In this document: one piece after another, positions 15,889 through 24,941 of the stretch
Numbering within the stretch: position 1 is the first letter of the stretch
Layout: each line of letters starts with the position of its first letter
NCBI GenBank assembly: GCA_009841115.1
Contig: VXML01000062.1
Location: forward strand, 4,903-63,929
Origin: Gemmatimonadota bacterium
Lineage (GTDB): Bacteria; Latescibacterota; UBA2968; UBA8231
Direction of reading: 5' to 3'
DNA: 59,027 nucleotides
The notes under the pieces: generated by a model
The model's database searches: none
What the model saw: the letters and a program-made list of their open reading frames with translations, nothing else
Told to the model about the DNA's origin: nothing
Made by a program: the position numbers and the translations under genes

Positions 15889-17742
15889 ATGTCGGATAAG
15901 GAAGGCTCAAGGTTCGCGATTCTCCGGCCCATAGCCCAGATAATCGAATATTACCCTCGGTGCGTCCGCTTAGTCTGGGATGCGGCCGGGCTGCATGCCA
16001 TCCTGGCCGTCGGAGTAAGCATGCTCGGTGCTTTGGTCCCGGCTGCGCAGGTCTGGATCACCAAGATTGTCATCGACAACGTAGTCAGCGCCGTGAGTGA
16101 TGGGGGAGGAGCCGCAGTGGACTGGGTCGGGCTGCTGATACCGGTCGCTGGTGTTTTCGGCGTTTGGATTCTGGGTTCTATATGCAGCGCAGCGGCGAAT
16201 GGGCTGATAGAAAAAGTCGGGTATCTTGTCAGAACCCACAGCGAGTATTTGATCATAAGGAAGGCGGCTCAGCTCGACATCGCCTTCTTCGAGAACTCGG
16301 CCTTTTTCGATGAAATGGAAAAGGCTAGGAGCGAAAGCAGTTATCGCGCTTACAACCTCGCCGCCTTGTCCCTGACAATCGTTTCCTCATTGACCGGACT
16401 TACAGCCATGTTGGCCGTGCTGCTCTCAGTGCACTGGGCAGCGCCAATAATACTGCTCGTCACTGCGGCACCGCAGGTGATCGTCGGCGGTCATTACGCC
16501 GGCAAGCACTTCTCATTGGTCGGAGCAATGGCCAGTAACCGGCGCATGGCAGAATACATGTCACGGCTACTCGGCTCTCGTGAGGCAGTCAAGGAGATCC
16601 GCATCTTCGCACTGCACGAGGAATTGCTGAGACGATTCCACAATTTCTGGAGGTTATTTGGCAAGGAAACATTTCGTCTCCGGTTTGCCCAGGAACGATT
16701 CGGTTTTCTTTTAGGATTAATTACAATGATGGGAACGGCATCCATCTGGGCTTACGCCGTGGTGCGAGCCGTGGGTGGCCATATCAGCGTGGGCACCGTG
16801 GCACTTGCATTCCAAGCTGCTGAGCAGGGACGATCTGGGTTTTCCAACCTGTTTAGTAATCTTGGGATTTTCTACGAGCATACGATCTTCGCCGGGATTC
16901 TCTTCCGGTTCCTCGACCTCGACCCCCGCTCAGTTGAAGGGGCGCTGGCTCCGCCTCCCGCGTCACCTGTACCAGTCCCTGACCGCCTAACTCGGAGCAT
17001 TGAGTTCCGGAACGTCTCCTTCCGCTATCCAGGCTCCGACAAGTATGTGGTAAAGAATGTCTCTTTTACTATTAGGGCGCGCGAATCGGTAGCTATTGTC
17101 GGGGAGAACGGAGCGGGTAAGACGACCGTCGTCAAGCTCTTGGCGCGGTTTTACGATCCCACAGAGGGCGCTATTTACTTGGATGGACGAGATCTGCGGG
17201 AATACGATCTGGCAAGCCTGCGCCGCCAAATCGGGGTGATTTTCCAGGATTTCGTTCGCTACGATCTCTCAGCCAAGGAGAACGTCGGCTTTGGCCAAGT
17301 GGACCTATTGGACGATGCTGACCGGATCGAACGCGCGGCATACGAGGGCGGTGCCTCGGATCTCATCAAGGATCTGCCGAAGGGATACGACACAATCTTG
17401 GGAAAGGAATTCGACGAGGGGGTTGATTTGTCTGGTGGCGAGTGGCAGAAGATCGCGCTCAGTCGTGCGTTTATGAAAGAGGCTGAGGTACTCATCTTGG
17501 ACGAGCCTACAGCCGCTCTTGATGCGTTCGCTGAACGCGATGTTTTCTCGCGCTTTGCCGAACTTACGTCAGACCGCACGGCTATCTTCATCTCCCACCG
17601 CTTCTCCACCGTGCGCATGGCCGATCACATTCTCGTTTTGCAGCGGGGAGAGCTTGTCGAGCAGGGGAGTCATGAGCAACTCTTGGCCGAGGACGGCAGA
17701 TACGCGCAGATGTTCAATACTCAGGCGAAGCAGTATCGGTAA
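15889..17742 (+). CDS. ABC transporter, fused permease and ATPase (exporter type)
   Basis: 617 residues. Residues 1-330 hold the six-helix membrane domain; residues 365-617 the ATPase with Walker A GENGAGKTT, Q-loop VIFQDFVRYD, signature LSGGEWQKIALSR, Walker B VLILDEPTAALD and H-loop ISHRFST. It acts as a homodimer or with a partner to export a lipid, peptide or drug. FQDFVRYDLSAKENVGFG is typical of a subgroup often linked to peptide natural products, but no precursor is seen here. A PhyH gene follows after 46 bases and may be co-transcribed. The upstream ribosome site is weak. Confidence 0.92.
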   Translation: MSDKEGSRFAILRPIAQIIEYYPRCVRLVWDAAGLHAILAVGVSMLGALVPAAQVWITKIVIDNVVSAVSDGGGAAVDWVGLLIPVAGVFGVWILGSICSAAANGLIEKVGYLVRTHSEYLIIRKAAQLDIAFFENSAFFDEMEKARSESSYRAYNLAALSLTIVSSLTGLTAMLAVLLSVHWAAPIILLVTAAPQVIVGGHYAGKHFSLVGAMASNRRMAEYMSRLLGSREAVKEIRIFALHEELLRRFHNFWRLFGKETFRLRFAQERFGFLLGLITMMGTASIWAYAVVRAVGGHISVGTVALAFQAAEQGRSGFSNLFSNLGIFYEHTIFAGILFRFLDLDPRSVEGALAPPPASPVPVPDRLTRSIEFRNVSFRYPGSDKYVVKNVSFTIRARESVAIVGENGAGKTTVVKLLARFYDPTEGAIYLDGRDLREYDLASLRRQIGVIFQDFVRYDLSAKENVGFGQVDLLDDADRIERAAYEGGASDLIKDLPKGYDTILGKEFDEGVDLSGGEWQKIALSRAFMKEAEVLILDEPTAALDAFAERDVFSRFAELTSDRTAIFISHRFSTVRMADHILVLQRGELVEQGSHEQLLAEDGRYAQMFNTQAKQYR

Positions 17743-17788
17743 TGGGACTTCTCACGATCTGGTAGACACCCGAAAGAGGGAGGGAATT

Positions 17789-18595
17789 ATGCCGAATCCT
17801 ACGACGAATGCTGACAATCTACCGCCGATCCCACTGACGGAAGACCAACGCTATGTCTTTGATACTCGCGGGTGGCTGCTGATTCCCGGCGTCCTCAGCG
17901 AATCAGAGATTCAAGAGATGCGCGCGTTTTGCTACCAACTCAAACAGGAACCAAGATCCATTCCCGAACACCATCGCTATTCCATCGGCGGTCCCTTGGA
18001 GAGTCTAACCGATCATCCAGTTGTTTGCGGATTCATGAATGAATTTTTGGCCTCGGCCTACGCCAACGAAAACTGTTATGGATTTCGGCTGGAAGGCACG
18101 TTTCTAACCATTCGTGCGAACGGCCACGACGCTTTCCGACCTCACGGTGGACGTGGGATGCTCAACTTTCCCGGTAACTCGCATACCTATCATCTGCACT
18201 ACGACAAGGCACACAGTGGGTTGACGCGCGTGGTCTGGGAACTTAACCCGGTGCAAAAAGGTTGCGGTGGAACCATGTTCCTCACCGGTAGCCACAAAGG
18301 GGCATTCCCCGCTCCCAAGTCAACGGAGGATCGCAACTCCGCATTGTGGGAGGATTACACCTGTCCAGCAGGCTCCGTGCTTATCTTCACGGAGGCGATC
18401 ACGCATACCGGTGCCAAGTGGACCGACGAAACTGTCGATCGGATCGCCATTTTCAACTGCTATAATACCGTTGGCAACAAGTGGCATAGGTGGGAACCAC
18501 ATCCGCAGCACCTCGAAGAGATGCCGTTTAAACGGCAGACGCTCTTCCGACCGGTATATTGTCAGGATAATGCGCCGACGTTGGATGCGGTATAG
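17789..18595 (+). CDS. PhyH-family Fe(II)/2-oxoglutarate dioxygenase (HxD form)
   Basis: 268 residues from the ATG at 17789, preceded by GAGGGAGGGA; a longer open frame overlaps the ABC gene and is not real. LHYD gives the canonical His137-x-Asp139 iron motif, followed by CGGTMFLTGSHK, and a distal His in EAITHTG with Arg in RIAIF for 2-oxoglutarate. The family hydroxylates or oxidises small organic substrates using O2. Being downstream of an exporter it might modify the exported compound, as inference. It is convergent with the alcohol dehydrogenase gene. Confidence 0.88.
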   Translation: MPNPTTNADNLPPIPLTEDQRYVFDTRGWLLIPGVLSESEIQEMRAFCYQLKQEPRSIPEHHRYSIGGPLESLTDHPVVCGFMNEFLASAYANENCYGFRLEGTFLTIRANGHDAFRPHGGRGMLNFPGNSHTYHLHYDKAHSGLTRVVWELNPVQKGCGGTMFLTGSHKGAFPAPKSTEDRNSALWEDYTCPAGSVLIFTEAITHTGAKWTDETVDRIAIFNCYNTVGNKWHRWEPHPQHLEEMPFKRQTLFRPVYCQDNAPTLDAV

Positions 18596-18619
18596 AAAAT
18601 TATTCGTCCCTTTCCCCTA

Positions 18620-19747
18620 TCAGAACGCTATCTCATAAAGCCGCAGAAAGTCCGCTTCTTGTAATGGAAGTGGGTTGAAGGTGCCGGTCCACTGCCCAGC
18701 GGCTTCTTGGGCCATGGCGGGTAGATCGCTTGCGGCGACCTGACAGTCGGCGAGTCGGCGCGGTAGTCCTGCCATAGCGCACAATTCTTCGAGGTGTTCA
18801 GCGAGCGCGAGGGCGCTGCCGTTGAGTTGGATATCCGCGCAAAGCTCGCCGTATAGATCGTCCACTACTTGGCCGTTCAACCGAATTACGTGCGGCAGCA
18901 TCAGGGCTACGGCGCGGCCGTGGGAGAGTGGGTAGCGGGTGGTGAGGGGGTTGGCGGTGGCGTGGGCGGCACCGAGCATGGAGTTTTCGATGGCGGTGCC
19001 GGCTAGGTGGGCACCTAAGAGCATGGCGTCGGCAGCGTTTTGGGGATCGGCCACAGCCGCCTCGTAGTGGGGTGCTAGCAACTGCCAGGCTTGGCGTGCG
19101 AACATTTGTGAGAGCGGCGTGCGGCGGGTGGAGACGTAGCTTTCGACGGCGTGGGCGAGGGCGTCGATACCGGCGTCGGCGCGGACGTGTTGGGGGACGC
19201 TGGTTAGCACGTTTGGGTCGAGGATGGCGATGTGGAAGCGCGCTTTGCGGTCGCCGCAGGCTATTTTGGCATTCGTGTCGGCGCAGGTAATCAGGGCGTA
19301 GGATTGGGCCTCGCTGCCCGTTCCGGCTGTAGTGGGGATGCCGATGGAGGGCAGCATGGATTGGGCGGCTTTGCCGTAGCCTTGGTAGTCCTGCATTTGG
19401 CCGCCGTTGGTCAGCAGGAAATTGATGCCTTTGGCGCAGTCCATAGCGCTGCCGCCGCCCAAGGCGACGATTAGGTTGATAGGACCGTGGGCGCGGGCGT
19501 GGCGGACGCCAGCGCCTACGTGTTCGGTTGTGGGGTTTTCCGCTACGGCGGAAAAAGTGGTCGTCGTTAGGCCGACGTTTTGTAGTGCGTGATGGGCTTG
19601 TTCAGCGAGGCCGGCTTGGACGAGGCCGGGGTCGGTTACGAGCAGGGCGCGGGGACCGGCCAAGGCGCTGGCGAGATCGCCTAGCTGGTCGAGGGTTCCA
19701 GCACCAAAGACTACGCGGATGGACGGATCAAAGTCGAAGGGGGTCAT
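18620..19747 (-). CDS. Iron-containing alcohol dehydrogenase
   Basis: 375 residues starting MTPFDFDPSIRVVFGAGT. The ATG at 19747 overlaps the stop of the aldehyde dehydrogenase (ATGA); longer frames read into that gene. GGGSAMDCAKG is the NAD-binding GGGS motif, and the metal site is supplied by DAGIDALAHAVE (Asp, His) and two later His in GAAHATANP and LSHGRAVAL. The family interconverts alcohols and aldehydes with NAD(P)H. The tight pairing with an acylating-type aldehyde dehydrogenase mimics a split AdhE. Confidence 0.88.
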   Translation of the reverse strand: MTPFDFDPSIRVVFGAGTLDQLGDLASALAGPRALLVTDPGLVQAGLAEQAHHALQNVGLTTTTFSAVAENPTTEHVGAGVRHARAHGPINLIVALGGGSAMDCAKGINFLLTNGGQMQDYQGYGKAAQSMLPSIGIPTTAGTGSEAQSYALITCADTNAKIACGDRKARFHIAILDPNVLTSVPQHVRADAGIDALAHAVESYVSTRRTPLSQMFARQAWQLLAPHYEAAVADPQNAADAMLLGAHLAGTAIENSMLGAAHATANPLTTRYPLSHGRAVALMLPHVIRLNGQVVDDLYGELCADIQLNGSALALAEHLEELCAMAGLPRRLADCQVAASDLPAMAQEAAGQWTGTFNPLPLQEADFLRLYEIAF

Positions 19748-21138
19748 CCGGCCCTGCGCTGCAAGGCGCGTTGCTGGTAGAGAAAGTCGAAGAGGTTGCC
19801 CTCGTGCGGCTGATCCCAGGCGATTTCGTGGGTGGGGATCGGGCCGAGGTTGAGGCGTTCGATGTGGGGCGCGGCGAGCAGTTGGCGCGTTAGGTGTTCG
19901 TCTTCGGTGAGGGCGGTGGCTACCAGCGTCGGGCCGATGCACGCGACCACTTCTTCTTGTGGGATTTCTACGACCGAGGCAAAGGGGAAGAGGTATTCGG
20001 TATTGGCCAGCGGATGTTGCCAGTCGGGGGCGTGGATCAAGGTTGGGTTGAGAAAGGTGCAGCCGCCGGTTTCAGCGATGCGTTCGCCTTGTTCTCTGGC
20101 CGTGTCTGTCGCGTCGCCGAGTTGGGCGTCGATTAGGGACGAGAACTGGTGCGCTACTGCGGGGTTGGAGAAAGCGGCGATTTGGGCTTGGGGATCGTCG
20201 AGGGGACGGGCCTGGATTTGGCTTAGGCGCTCGCCGAGGGCGACGGCGATTGCGCGGCCGTGGGCGGGTACCCAGACGCCGGAAGCGTTGAGGCAGGAGC
20301 GGCCCCCGTTGGAAGCGATTGAGGCGACCATGAGGTCGAGGTAGTATTCCCAGTGGTCGATTTTGTCAGCGCCGATGATGATCTTGCTGCGTCCTGGTCC
20401 GTGCAACTGGATGCGGGAGTCGTCGCGCCAAGGGGCAACGGTGGGACCGCCGCCGAATAGCAGCGAGCGACCGCAGCGGAGCAGGATTTCGGTGCCGCCG
20501 CTGTGATCGGTCGGGTAGTAGCTCAGGGCTTGGGGTGGGCAGCCGGCTGCGATCAGGGATTGGGCGATGCGGTAGGGCGTCCACGGTTCTTCGCGGCCCG
20601 GCTTGAGCACCAGCGGAGTCTTGAGCGGGATGGCCGGTAGCCACAGCGCGTGGACGCCAGGCGAATTGCTCGGCAGGATGCAGCCGAGGGCTTGGGCGTG
20701 GGACGCGAAGTGGAGCGGGCTTGGGCCGTCGTCTAGGACGGTCAGGTCTAAGCCTCGGGTTAGGCCGCTGAGTACGGCGGGCATTTCAATGCCGACGCGG
20801 TGGATTTTGTCCATGTTGGCGCGGGCCAGCGACTGCGGCAGGCCGGTGGTGGCCGAGACTTGCGCGACGTAGTCGTTTGGAGTTTGGCTGTCGTCGCCTA
20901 AAGGGAGCTCGGCGTGTAAGAAGAGGTCGGCGGCCCGTTGGCAGATGGCGACTAATTCGGCGACGGTGAGGGCTTGTAGTGCTTGGCGGTTGCGCTCTTG
21001 GGCGGCTAAGTCGCTGGCGATTAGGCCGCGGTTGGCTTGGCTGACTTGGGCCACTGGTTGGCCGGTGGCGATGTGGGCGACGGTGAGGCGGTCGAGGCTA
21101 GTGTAGGGTTGGCCGGCGCGGAGGATAGGTAAGTGCAT
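19744..21138 (-). CDS. Aldehyde dehydrogenase, probably acylating type
   Basis: 464 residues. The catalytic Cys is C282 in NGGRSCLNASG. Where ordinary aldehyde dehydrogenases carry ELGGK, with Glu as general base, this protein has LHGPGRSKI (245-253). The GPG form resembles CoA-acylating enzymes such as AdhE, PduP and EutE, which lack that Glu. So it likely converts an aldehyde and CoA to an acyl-CoA or the reverse, though relation to LuxC-type acyl reductases is also possible. It is co-translated with the Fe-alcohol dehydrogenase. Confidence 0.82.
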   Translation of the reverse strand: MHLPILRAGQPYTSLDRLTVAHIATGQPVAQVSQANRGLIASDLAAQERNRQALQALTVAELVAICQRAADLFLHAELPLGDDSQTPNDYVAQVSATTGLPQSLARANMDKIHRVGIEMPAVLSGLTRGLDLTVLDDGPSPLHFASHAQALGCILPSNSPGVHALWLPAIPLKTPLVLKPGREEPWTPYRIAQSLIAAGCPPQALSYYPTDHSGGTEILLRCGRSLLFGGGPTVAPWRDDSRIQLHGPGRSKIIIGADKIDHWEYYLDLMVASIASNGGRSCLNASGVWVPAHGRAIAVALGERLSQIQARPLDDPQAQIAAFSNPAVAHQFSSLIDAQLGDATDTAREQGERIAETGGCTFLNPTLIHAPDWQHPLANTEYLFPFASVVEIPQEEVVACIGPTLVATALTEDEHLTRQLLAAPHIERLNLGPIPTHEIAWDQPHEGNLFDFLYQQRALQRRAG

Positions 21139-21183
21139 GGGTTTGGGTTTTGGGTTGGAGTGAGCTATTGCAATCTATAAGTT

Positions 21184-21189
21184 TATAAT
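21184..21189 (+). promoter_or_regulatory. Possible -10 box before the HAD gene
   Basis: TATAAT lies in an AT-rich pocket between the divergent aldehyde dehydrogenase and HAD genes, 84 bases before the HAD start. No good -35 box sits at 16-18 bases upstream, so this is a weak call. Confidence 0.25.
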
Positions 21190-21272
21190 CTGCACTAGTT
21201 TGGGGCGTTGGGAAAGGTGTATGAGGACGATCCGCAAATCACATTGAAATAGCCGCTGCTAAGGATAAACCA

Positions 21273-21977
21273 ATGAGTCAGGCTATTATCTTCGATCTCT
21301 ACGAGACGCTTATCACTGAAAATCACCCAGAATGGCATGTTGAGGCACCAGCGCCGGGCGAGCGGCTTGGTTTAGCTCAGGAGGATTGTGAGCGCGAGTG
21401 GTCTGCTCGCTACCAAGCTCGTATGACTGGGAAGTTGCGCCACTACAGTGACGTGTTGAGGGAGATGTGCTGTGCTTGCCAGATTGTGCCGCCGGAAGAA
21501 GAGATCGCCTTGATGCAGGCGGAGAGATTGGCTGCGAAGGCGCGGCCGTTTGAACGAATGGATTCGCTGGTTGTGCAAACGCTACATGTGTTAAAAGAGG
21601 CAGGTTATCGCATTGGACTGATCACAAATTGCGCCTATGATGAAATTGCGGCATGGGATTCTTCCGAGCTTTCGGTGCAGGTGGACGTGCCGATTTTCTC
21701 ATGTGTGGAGGGGTTGATTAAACCGGATTCTGCAATTTACGAACTGGCGTGTGACAGGTTGGGCGTCGATGTCAGTGCTGCGATTTTCGTGGGGGACGGT
21801 GGGAGCGATGAGTTGCGCGGTGCCGATGCAGCAGGATTGAAGGCGATTTGGGCGACGTGGTTCATTGAGACGTGGCCTTGGGATTGGGTGGGAAATGTAG
21901 CTAAGACATCAGATGGATTCCCTCGCTGTCGAAGGATTTGTGATTTGCCTGCTCTTGTGGATGGCATGTACAGTTGA
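21273..21977 (+). CDS. HAD-superfamily hydrolase
   Basis: 234 residues. Motif I is FDLYETL with nucleophile Asp8; motif II LITN; motif III KPDSAIY; motif IV VGDGGSDE. The D-x-Y-x-T form is found in 2-haloacid dehalogenase-like and some phosphatase HAD enzymes. AAGGA lies seven bases before the ATG. It stands alone between a divergent dehydrogenase pair and the convergent HicA gene. The specific substrate is unknown. Confidence 0.85.
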   Translation: MSQAIIFDLYETLITENHPEWHVEAPAPGERLGLAQEDCEREWSARYQARMTGKLRHYSDVLREMCCACQIVPPEEEIALMQAERLAAKARPFERMDSLVVQTLHVLKEAGYRIGLITNCAYDEIAAWDSSELSVQVDVPIFSCVEGLIKPDSAIYELACDRLGVDVSAAIFVGDGGSDELRGADAAGLKAIWATWFIETWPWDWVGNVAKTSDGFPRCRRICDLPALVDGMYS

Positions 21978-22039
21978 TGGGGTGCTGTCGAAGTGTTGCG
22001 GGTGATTAGTAATCTGGAATTACCGTCAGGGGCGACGAC

Positions 22040-22216
22040 TTACGGCGTCAGCATTTTGATAATGCGCTTTGCCAAATGATCATTAATCTCCCTATGGCGA
22101 GGAACAGGCTGAGAGAGCTTAGTATGCGGATTTTGATACCAGTCGTGCTTGGCTCCGTGCCGAATGAGGATACAACCCATCTTTTCTAAAGTGCGGATTA
22201 AGTCTCGTCGCTTCAT
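22040..22216 (-). CDS. hicA: HicA-type toxin (mRNA interferase)
   Basis: 58 residues starting MKRRDLIRTLEKMGC at 22216, set by an ATGA overlap with the antitoxin; an upstream in-frame start would overlap it more. The double-stranded RNA-binding fold of HicA is evident: RHGAKHDWYQNP with the catalytic His, and VPRHREIN at the end of the sheet. It cleaves mRNA when freed from HicB. Gene order antitoxin-toxin is one of the known arrangements. Confidence 0.9.
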   Translation of the reverse strand: MKRRDLIRTLEKMGCILIRHGAKHDWYQNPHTKLSQPVPRHREINDHLAKRIIKMLTP

Positions 22217-22404
22217 CCGATTTCCAACACAGCAGCCTCTCGCACACAAGGAATGTGACCGCCTGTGAGTTCGTCATAAATATCTCTCAGGTTTTCTCTC
22301 AGTTCTTCTTGGGTCTCGCCCTGGGTCCAATAGTCGGGATAGCGCTCTAGATAGCCAAGCCACATATCGCCATCCTGCCAGTAGATATACTTTTGATAAT
22401 CCAT
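22213..22404 (-). CDS. hicB: HicB-type antitoxin
   Basis: 63 residues with the partial RNase H-like fold of HicB: WQDGDMWLGYLERYPDY, then TQGETQEELRENLRDIYDE. It neutralises HicA. It ends right after the core fold and has no C-terminal DNA-binding domain, so autoregulation may be weak or need another factor. GAGAGAGGT precedes the ATG. It lies 42 bases after the ligase stop on the same strand. Confidence 0.88.
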   Translation of the reverse strand: MDYQKYIYWQDGDMWLGYLERYPDYWTQGETQEELRENLRDIYDELTGGHIPCVREAAVLEIG

Positions 22405-22446
22405 TGCGTACCTCTCTCAATATGACCTTAGCGTAGAACCCACACC

Positions 22447-23523
22447 TCAGTACACCCCCACCACCACCGACTCCTGCAACTCAGTCAACAAGCGCAAATC
22501 TTTAACCCCATCCCAAGGATACGCATCAATCGGCGCGGCACGCTCCGCCTCGTCGCGTTCGAGGAAGCGGGGCATGAAAAATTCCTTGGTCAGGGTGGTG
22601 AGCATGACTTGGCCGGTCTCGCCGTAGCCGACCTTGCGCGAGGGGTCTTTGGGATCAACTAACTCGATGACGGCGCGTGGCTGCGGCGGGTAGTAGGTGA
22701 TGGCGTATTCGTCGGCTGGGTCGAAGAGCTTGGGGCAGGCTAGGCCCATCAAGGTGTTGCCGTAGGTGGGGACAAAGGCGAGGCCGGGCACCAACTCCTC
22801 GCGGGCGAAGCGGTGGAACTGGGCGTTCATTTCCGTGCCGCCGCAGAAGATGCCCTTAATGCCGAGTTTGGGTAGGGACACTTTTTCGCAGAGAGCTTCA
22901 AGGAGGCGTGGCGTGGTGAAGACGCACTGCACGTTGTCGTGGGCCTTGAGGATTTTGAGCGCCTGCTCGATGACGTGAGCTTTGTAGTCTTCCAGTTCGC
23001 GCATCTTGCCGGCGCGGATGAGTTCGTTGACCCAGCGCGGATCGAGATCCACCATAAAGCACAAGCCGCCGCGAAGCTGGGCGAGATACTCGATGGCGAG
23101 GCGCAGGCGGCGCGGCCCTGAAGGCCCCAGCATCAGCCAGTCGGCTCCCTTGGGAAAATCCTCCTCAGACAGGCTCTCGCTGTAGAGCGCGTAGTCGGTG
23201 TGGAAGTCGCGGATGTTGATGCGGTATTTGGGCAAGCCGGTCGAGCCGCCGGTCTCAAAGACGTAGATCGGCTCGTCGGCATAGGCTTTGGGTACCCACT
23301 GGCGGACTGGGCCGCCGCGCAGCCACTCGTCCTCAAAGTGGCCGAGCAGGGCCAAGTCGTCGTAGGAGTGGATTTTTTCGCGCGGGTTGAAGTCGAGTTG
23401 TTGCGCGTAGGAGAGCCAGAACGGGCAGCCAGTCTCGGGGTTGAAGTGCCACTCGACGATGGCGCGGACGTGGGCGTCGAGGCCAGCGCGGGCCGCGGCG
23501 ATTTTGTCTGGTGAGACGCTCAT
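22447..23523 (-). CDS. Short PaaK/LuxE-like adenylate-forming ligase
   Basis: 358 residues from the ATG at 23523, which overlaps the upstream propeller stop as ATGA; longer frames read that gene. The P-loop is FETGGSTGLPKYR, and GGTEMNAQF and PTYGNTLMG fit the core of adenylate-forming enzymes. At 358 residues it is shorter than PaaK (about 430) and near LuxE, and it lacks the clear C-terminal lid with its Lys. It may make only the acyl-adenylate or pass it to a protein. It is the last gene of a three-gene set with two propellers. Confidence 0.75.
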   Translation of the reverse strand: MSVSPDKIAAARAGLDAHVRAIVEWHFNPETGCPFWLSYAQQLDFNPREKIHSYDDLALLGHFEDEWLRGGPVRQWVPKAYADEPIYVFETGGSTGLPKYRINIRDFHTDYALYSESLSEEDFPKGADWLMLGPSGPRRLRLAIEYLAQLRGGLCFMVDLDPRWVNELIRAGKMRELEDYKAHVIEQALKILKAHDNVQCVFTTPRLLEALCEKVSLPKLGIKGIFCGGTEMNAQFHRFAREELVPGLAFVPTYGNTLMGLACPKLFDPADEYAITYYPPQPRAVIELVDPKDPSRKVGYGETGQVMLTTLTKEFFMPRFLERDEAERAAPIDAYPWDGVKDLRLLTELQESVVVGVY

Positions 23524-24941
23524 TCGCTTTCTTCCGCGATGGCGAAGAGGGTGTTGCGCGAGGCGATGTAGAGGACGCCGTTGTGGGCGACTGGAGTGGT
23601 GTACATGGCGCTGCCCAGATTGGTCTCGTGGAGTAATTCGAGCGTTTTGCCGGCTTTGAGCACATCCACGTCGCCGTCCTCGTCGCCGATATAGACCTTG
23701 CCGTCGGCAACAAAGGGCGAGCCCCAGACCGCGGCGAACGTGTCGTGGGTCCAGTGGTGGATGCCGGTTTTGGCGTCGAGGCAATAGACGAAGCCGCTCA
23801 AGTCGGCGGCGTAGAGCAGGCCGTCGGCAATGGCGACGGTGGAGATGGTGCGGTTGTAGTTTTTGTCGCCGAAGTGCCAGATTGCGCCCGTCTCGGTGAT
23901 GTCGCCGGTGCCGCTGGCGTCAATGGCCCACAGGTGGCCCTCGCCTTCGCCGTGCTCGGGGTCTTGGCCGACGCCGATATAGACCACGCCGTCGTGGAAG
24001 ACGGGCGTGGAGACGAGATTGTTGCGGGTGCCGCGACCGCCCAATTCCCAGACTGAATCCTTGGGGTTGCAGTCGAATTTCCAGATTAGCTCGCCGGTGT
24101 CGGGTGCGAGGGCATAGACCCAGCCGTCGCCGCCGGGGAAGATTACCTGCTTGCGGCCACCGGCTTCGCCGTAGGCGGGGTTAGCCCACTGGCCGTGCAG
24201 AATCTGGTCGCCGGGCAGGTCGCTATCCCAGAGGAGGTCTCCGGTCTGCAGGTCGAGGGCGATGAAGCTGGGGGCAAAGGGGGCTGGGATGTGGATGTGG
24301 CCCTCATCGACGCCGTTGCTGGTCAGGGCGAACAGGCGACCGTCCACGCCTATGGGCGAGCTGGTGGCGAGGTTGTGGGGGAAGACGTCCAGCTCGGCGA
24401 TCATGTCGAATTTCCAGATCAGATCCGCGTTGGTGGGCGCGGTGGCGGTCTCGTCGGCGATAGGGCCGTCGTTCTCGCCGTCGCGGAAGCCCTCAGTGTC
24501 GAGGCATACGACTTCGGCGCGGTTGGAGATGTAGTAGAGGCGGTCGCCTTCGACGTAAGGAGTGGAGCAGACGCCTTGTTGCGGCCAGTCGTTGACGCGG
24601 CCGGCTGGCAGCTTGGGATGGGCGATTTGCCAGAGGAAAGAGCCGTCCTCTAAGGAGAAGGCCATCACCACGCCGCGGTCGCCCTTGTGGTTGGGATCGC
24701 GCTCGGCTTGGTTGTTGGTGCCGACGAAAATTTTGTCGCCCGCGATCAGGGGGCCGGCGTAGGTCTGCGAGCCGAGTGTGGCGCTCCACTTGACGTTTGT
24801 GCCGGTCTCAGTGTCCCAAGAGATGGGCAGATTTTTCTCGTCTGAGACTTGGTTGCGCCCCGGCGAGCCGCCCCACATGGCGGTTTGGGCATTGGCGGAG
24901 GCGGTTAGGGCGAGGATGAGGCTGCAAATAGCGATAGTCAT
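23520..24941 (-). CDS. Secreted PQQ-like beta-propeller protein
   Basis: 473 residues with a signal peptide ending ANAQ. WGGSPGRNQVSDEKNLP is the N-terminal signature, and blades repeat LDLQTGDLLW, LAPDTGELIW and LDAKTGIHHW. The start ATG at 24941 shares its A with the TAA stop of the gene before (TAATG), marking coupling; a TTG two codons earlier is less likely. It resembles PQQ-like propellers of planctomycete-type bacteria, with no dehydrogenase signature that I can see. Confidence 0.87.
   Translation of the reverse strand: MTIAICSLILALTASANAQTAMWGGSPGRNQVSDEKNLPISWDTETGTNVKWSATLGSQTYAGPLIAGDKIFVGTNNQAERDPNHKGDRGVVMAFSLEDGSFLWQIAHPKLPAGRVNDWPQQGVCSTPYVEGDRLYYISNRAEVVCLDTEGFRDGENDGPIADETATAPTNADLIWKFDMIAELDVFPHNLATSSPIGVDGRLFALTSNGVDEGHIHIPAPFAPSFIALDLQTGDLLWDSDLPGDQILHGQWANPAYGEAGGRKQVIFPGGDGWVYALAPDTGELIWKFDCNPKDSVWELGGRGTRNNLVSTPVFHDGVVYIGVGQDPEHGEGEGHLWAIDASGTGDITETGAIWHFGDKNYNRTISTVAIADGLLYAADLSGFVYCLDAKTGIHHWTHDTFAAVWGSPFVADGKVYIGDEDGDVDVLKAGKTLELLHETNLGSAMYTTPVAHNGVLYIASRNTLFAIAEESE

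Noticed and set aside
19748..19942. N-terminal extension of the Fe-alcohol dehydrogenase
   Set aside because: It overlaps the aldehyde dehydrogenase in another frame and has the Arg/Pro/His-rich look of a shadow; the ATG at 19747 overlaps the stop as ATGA.
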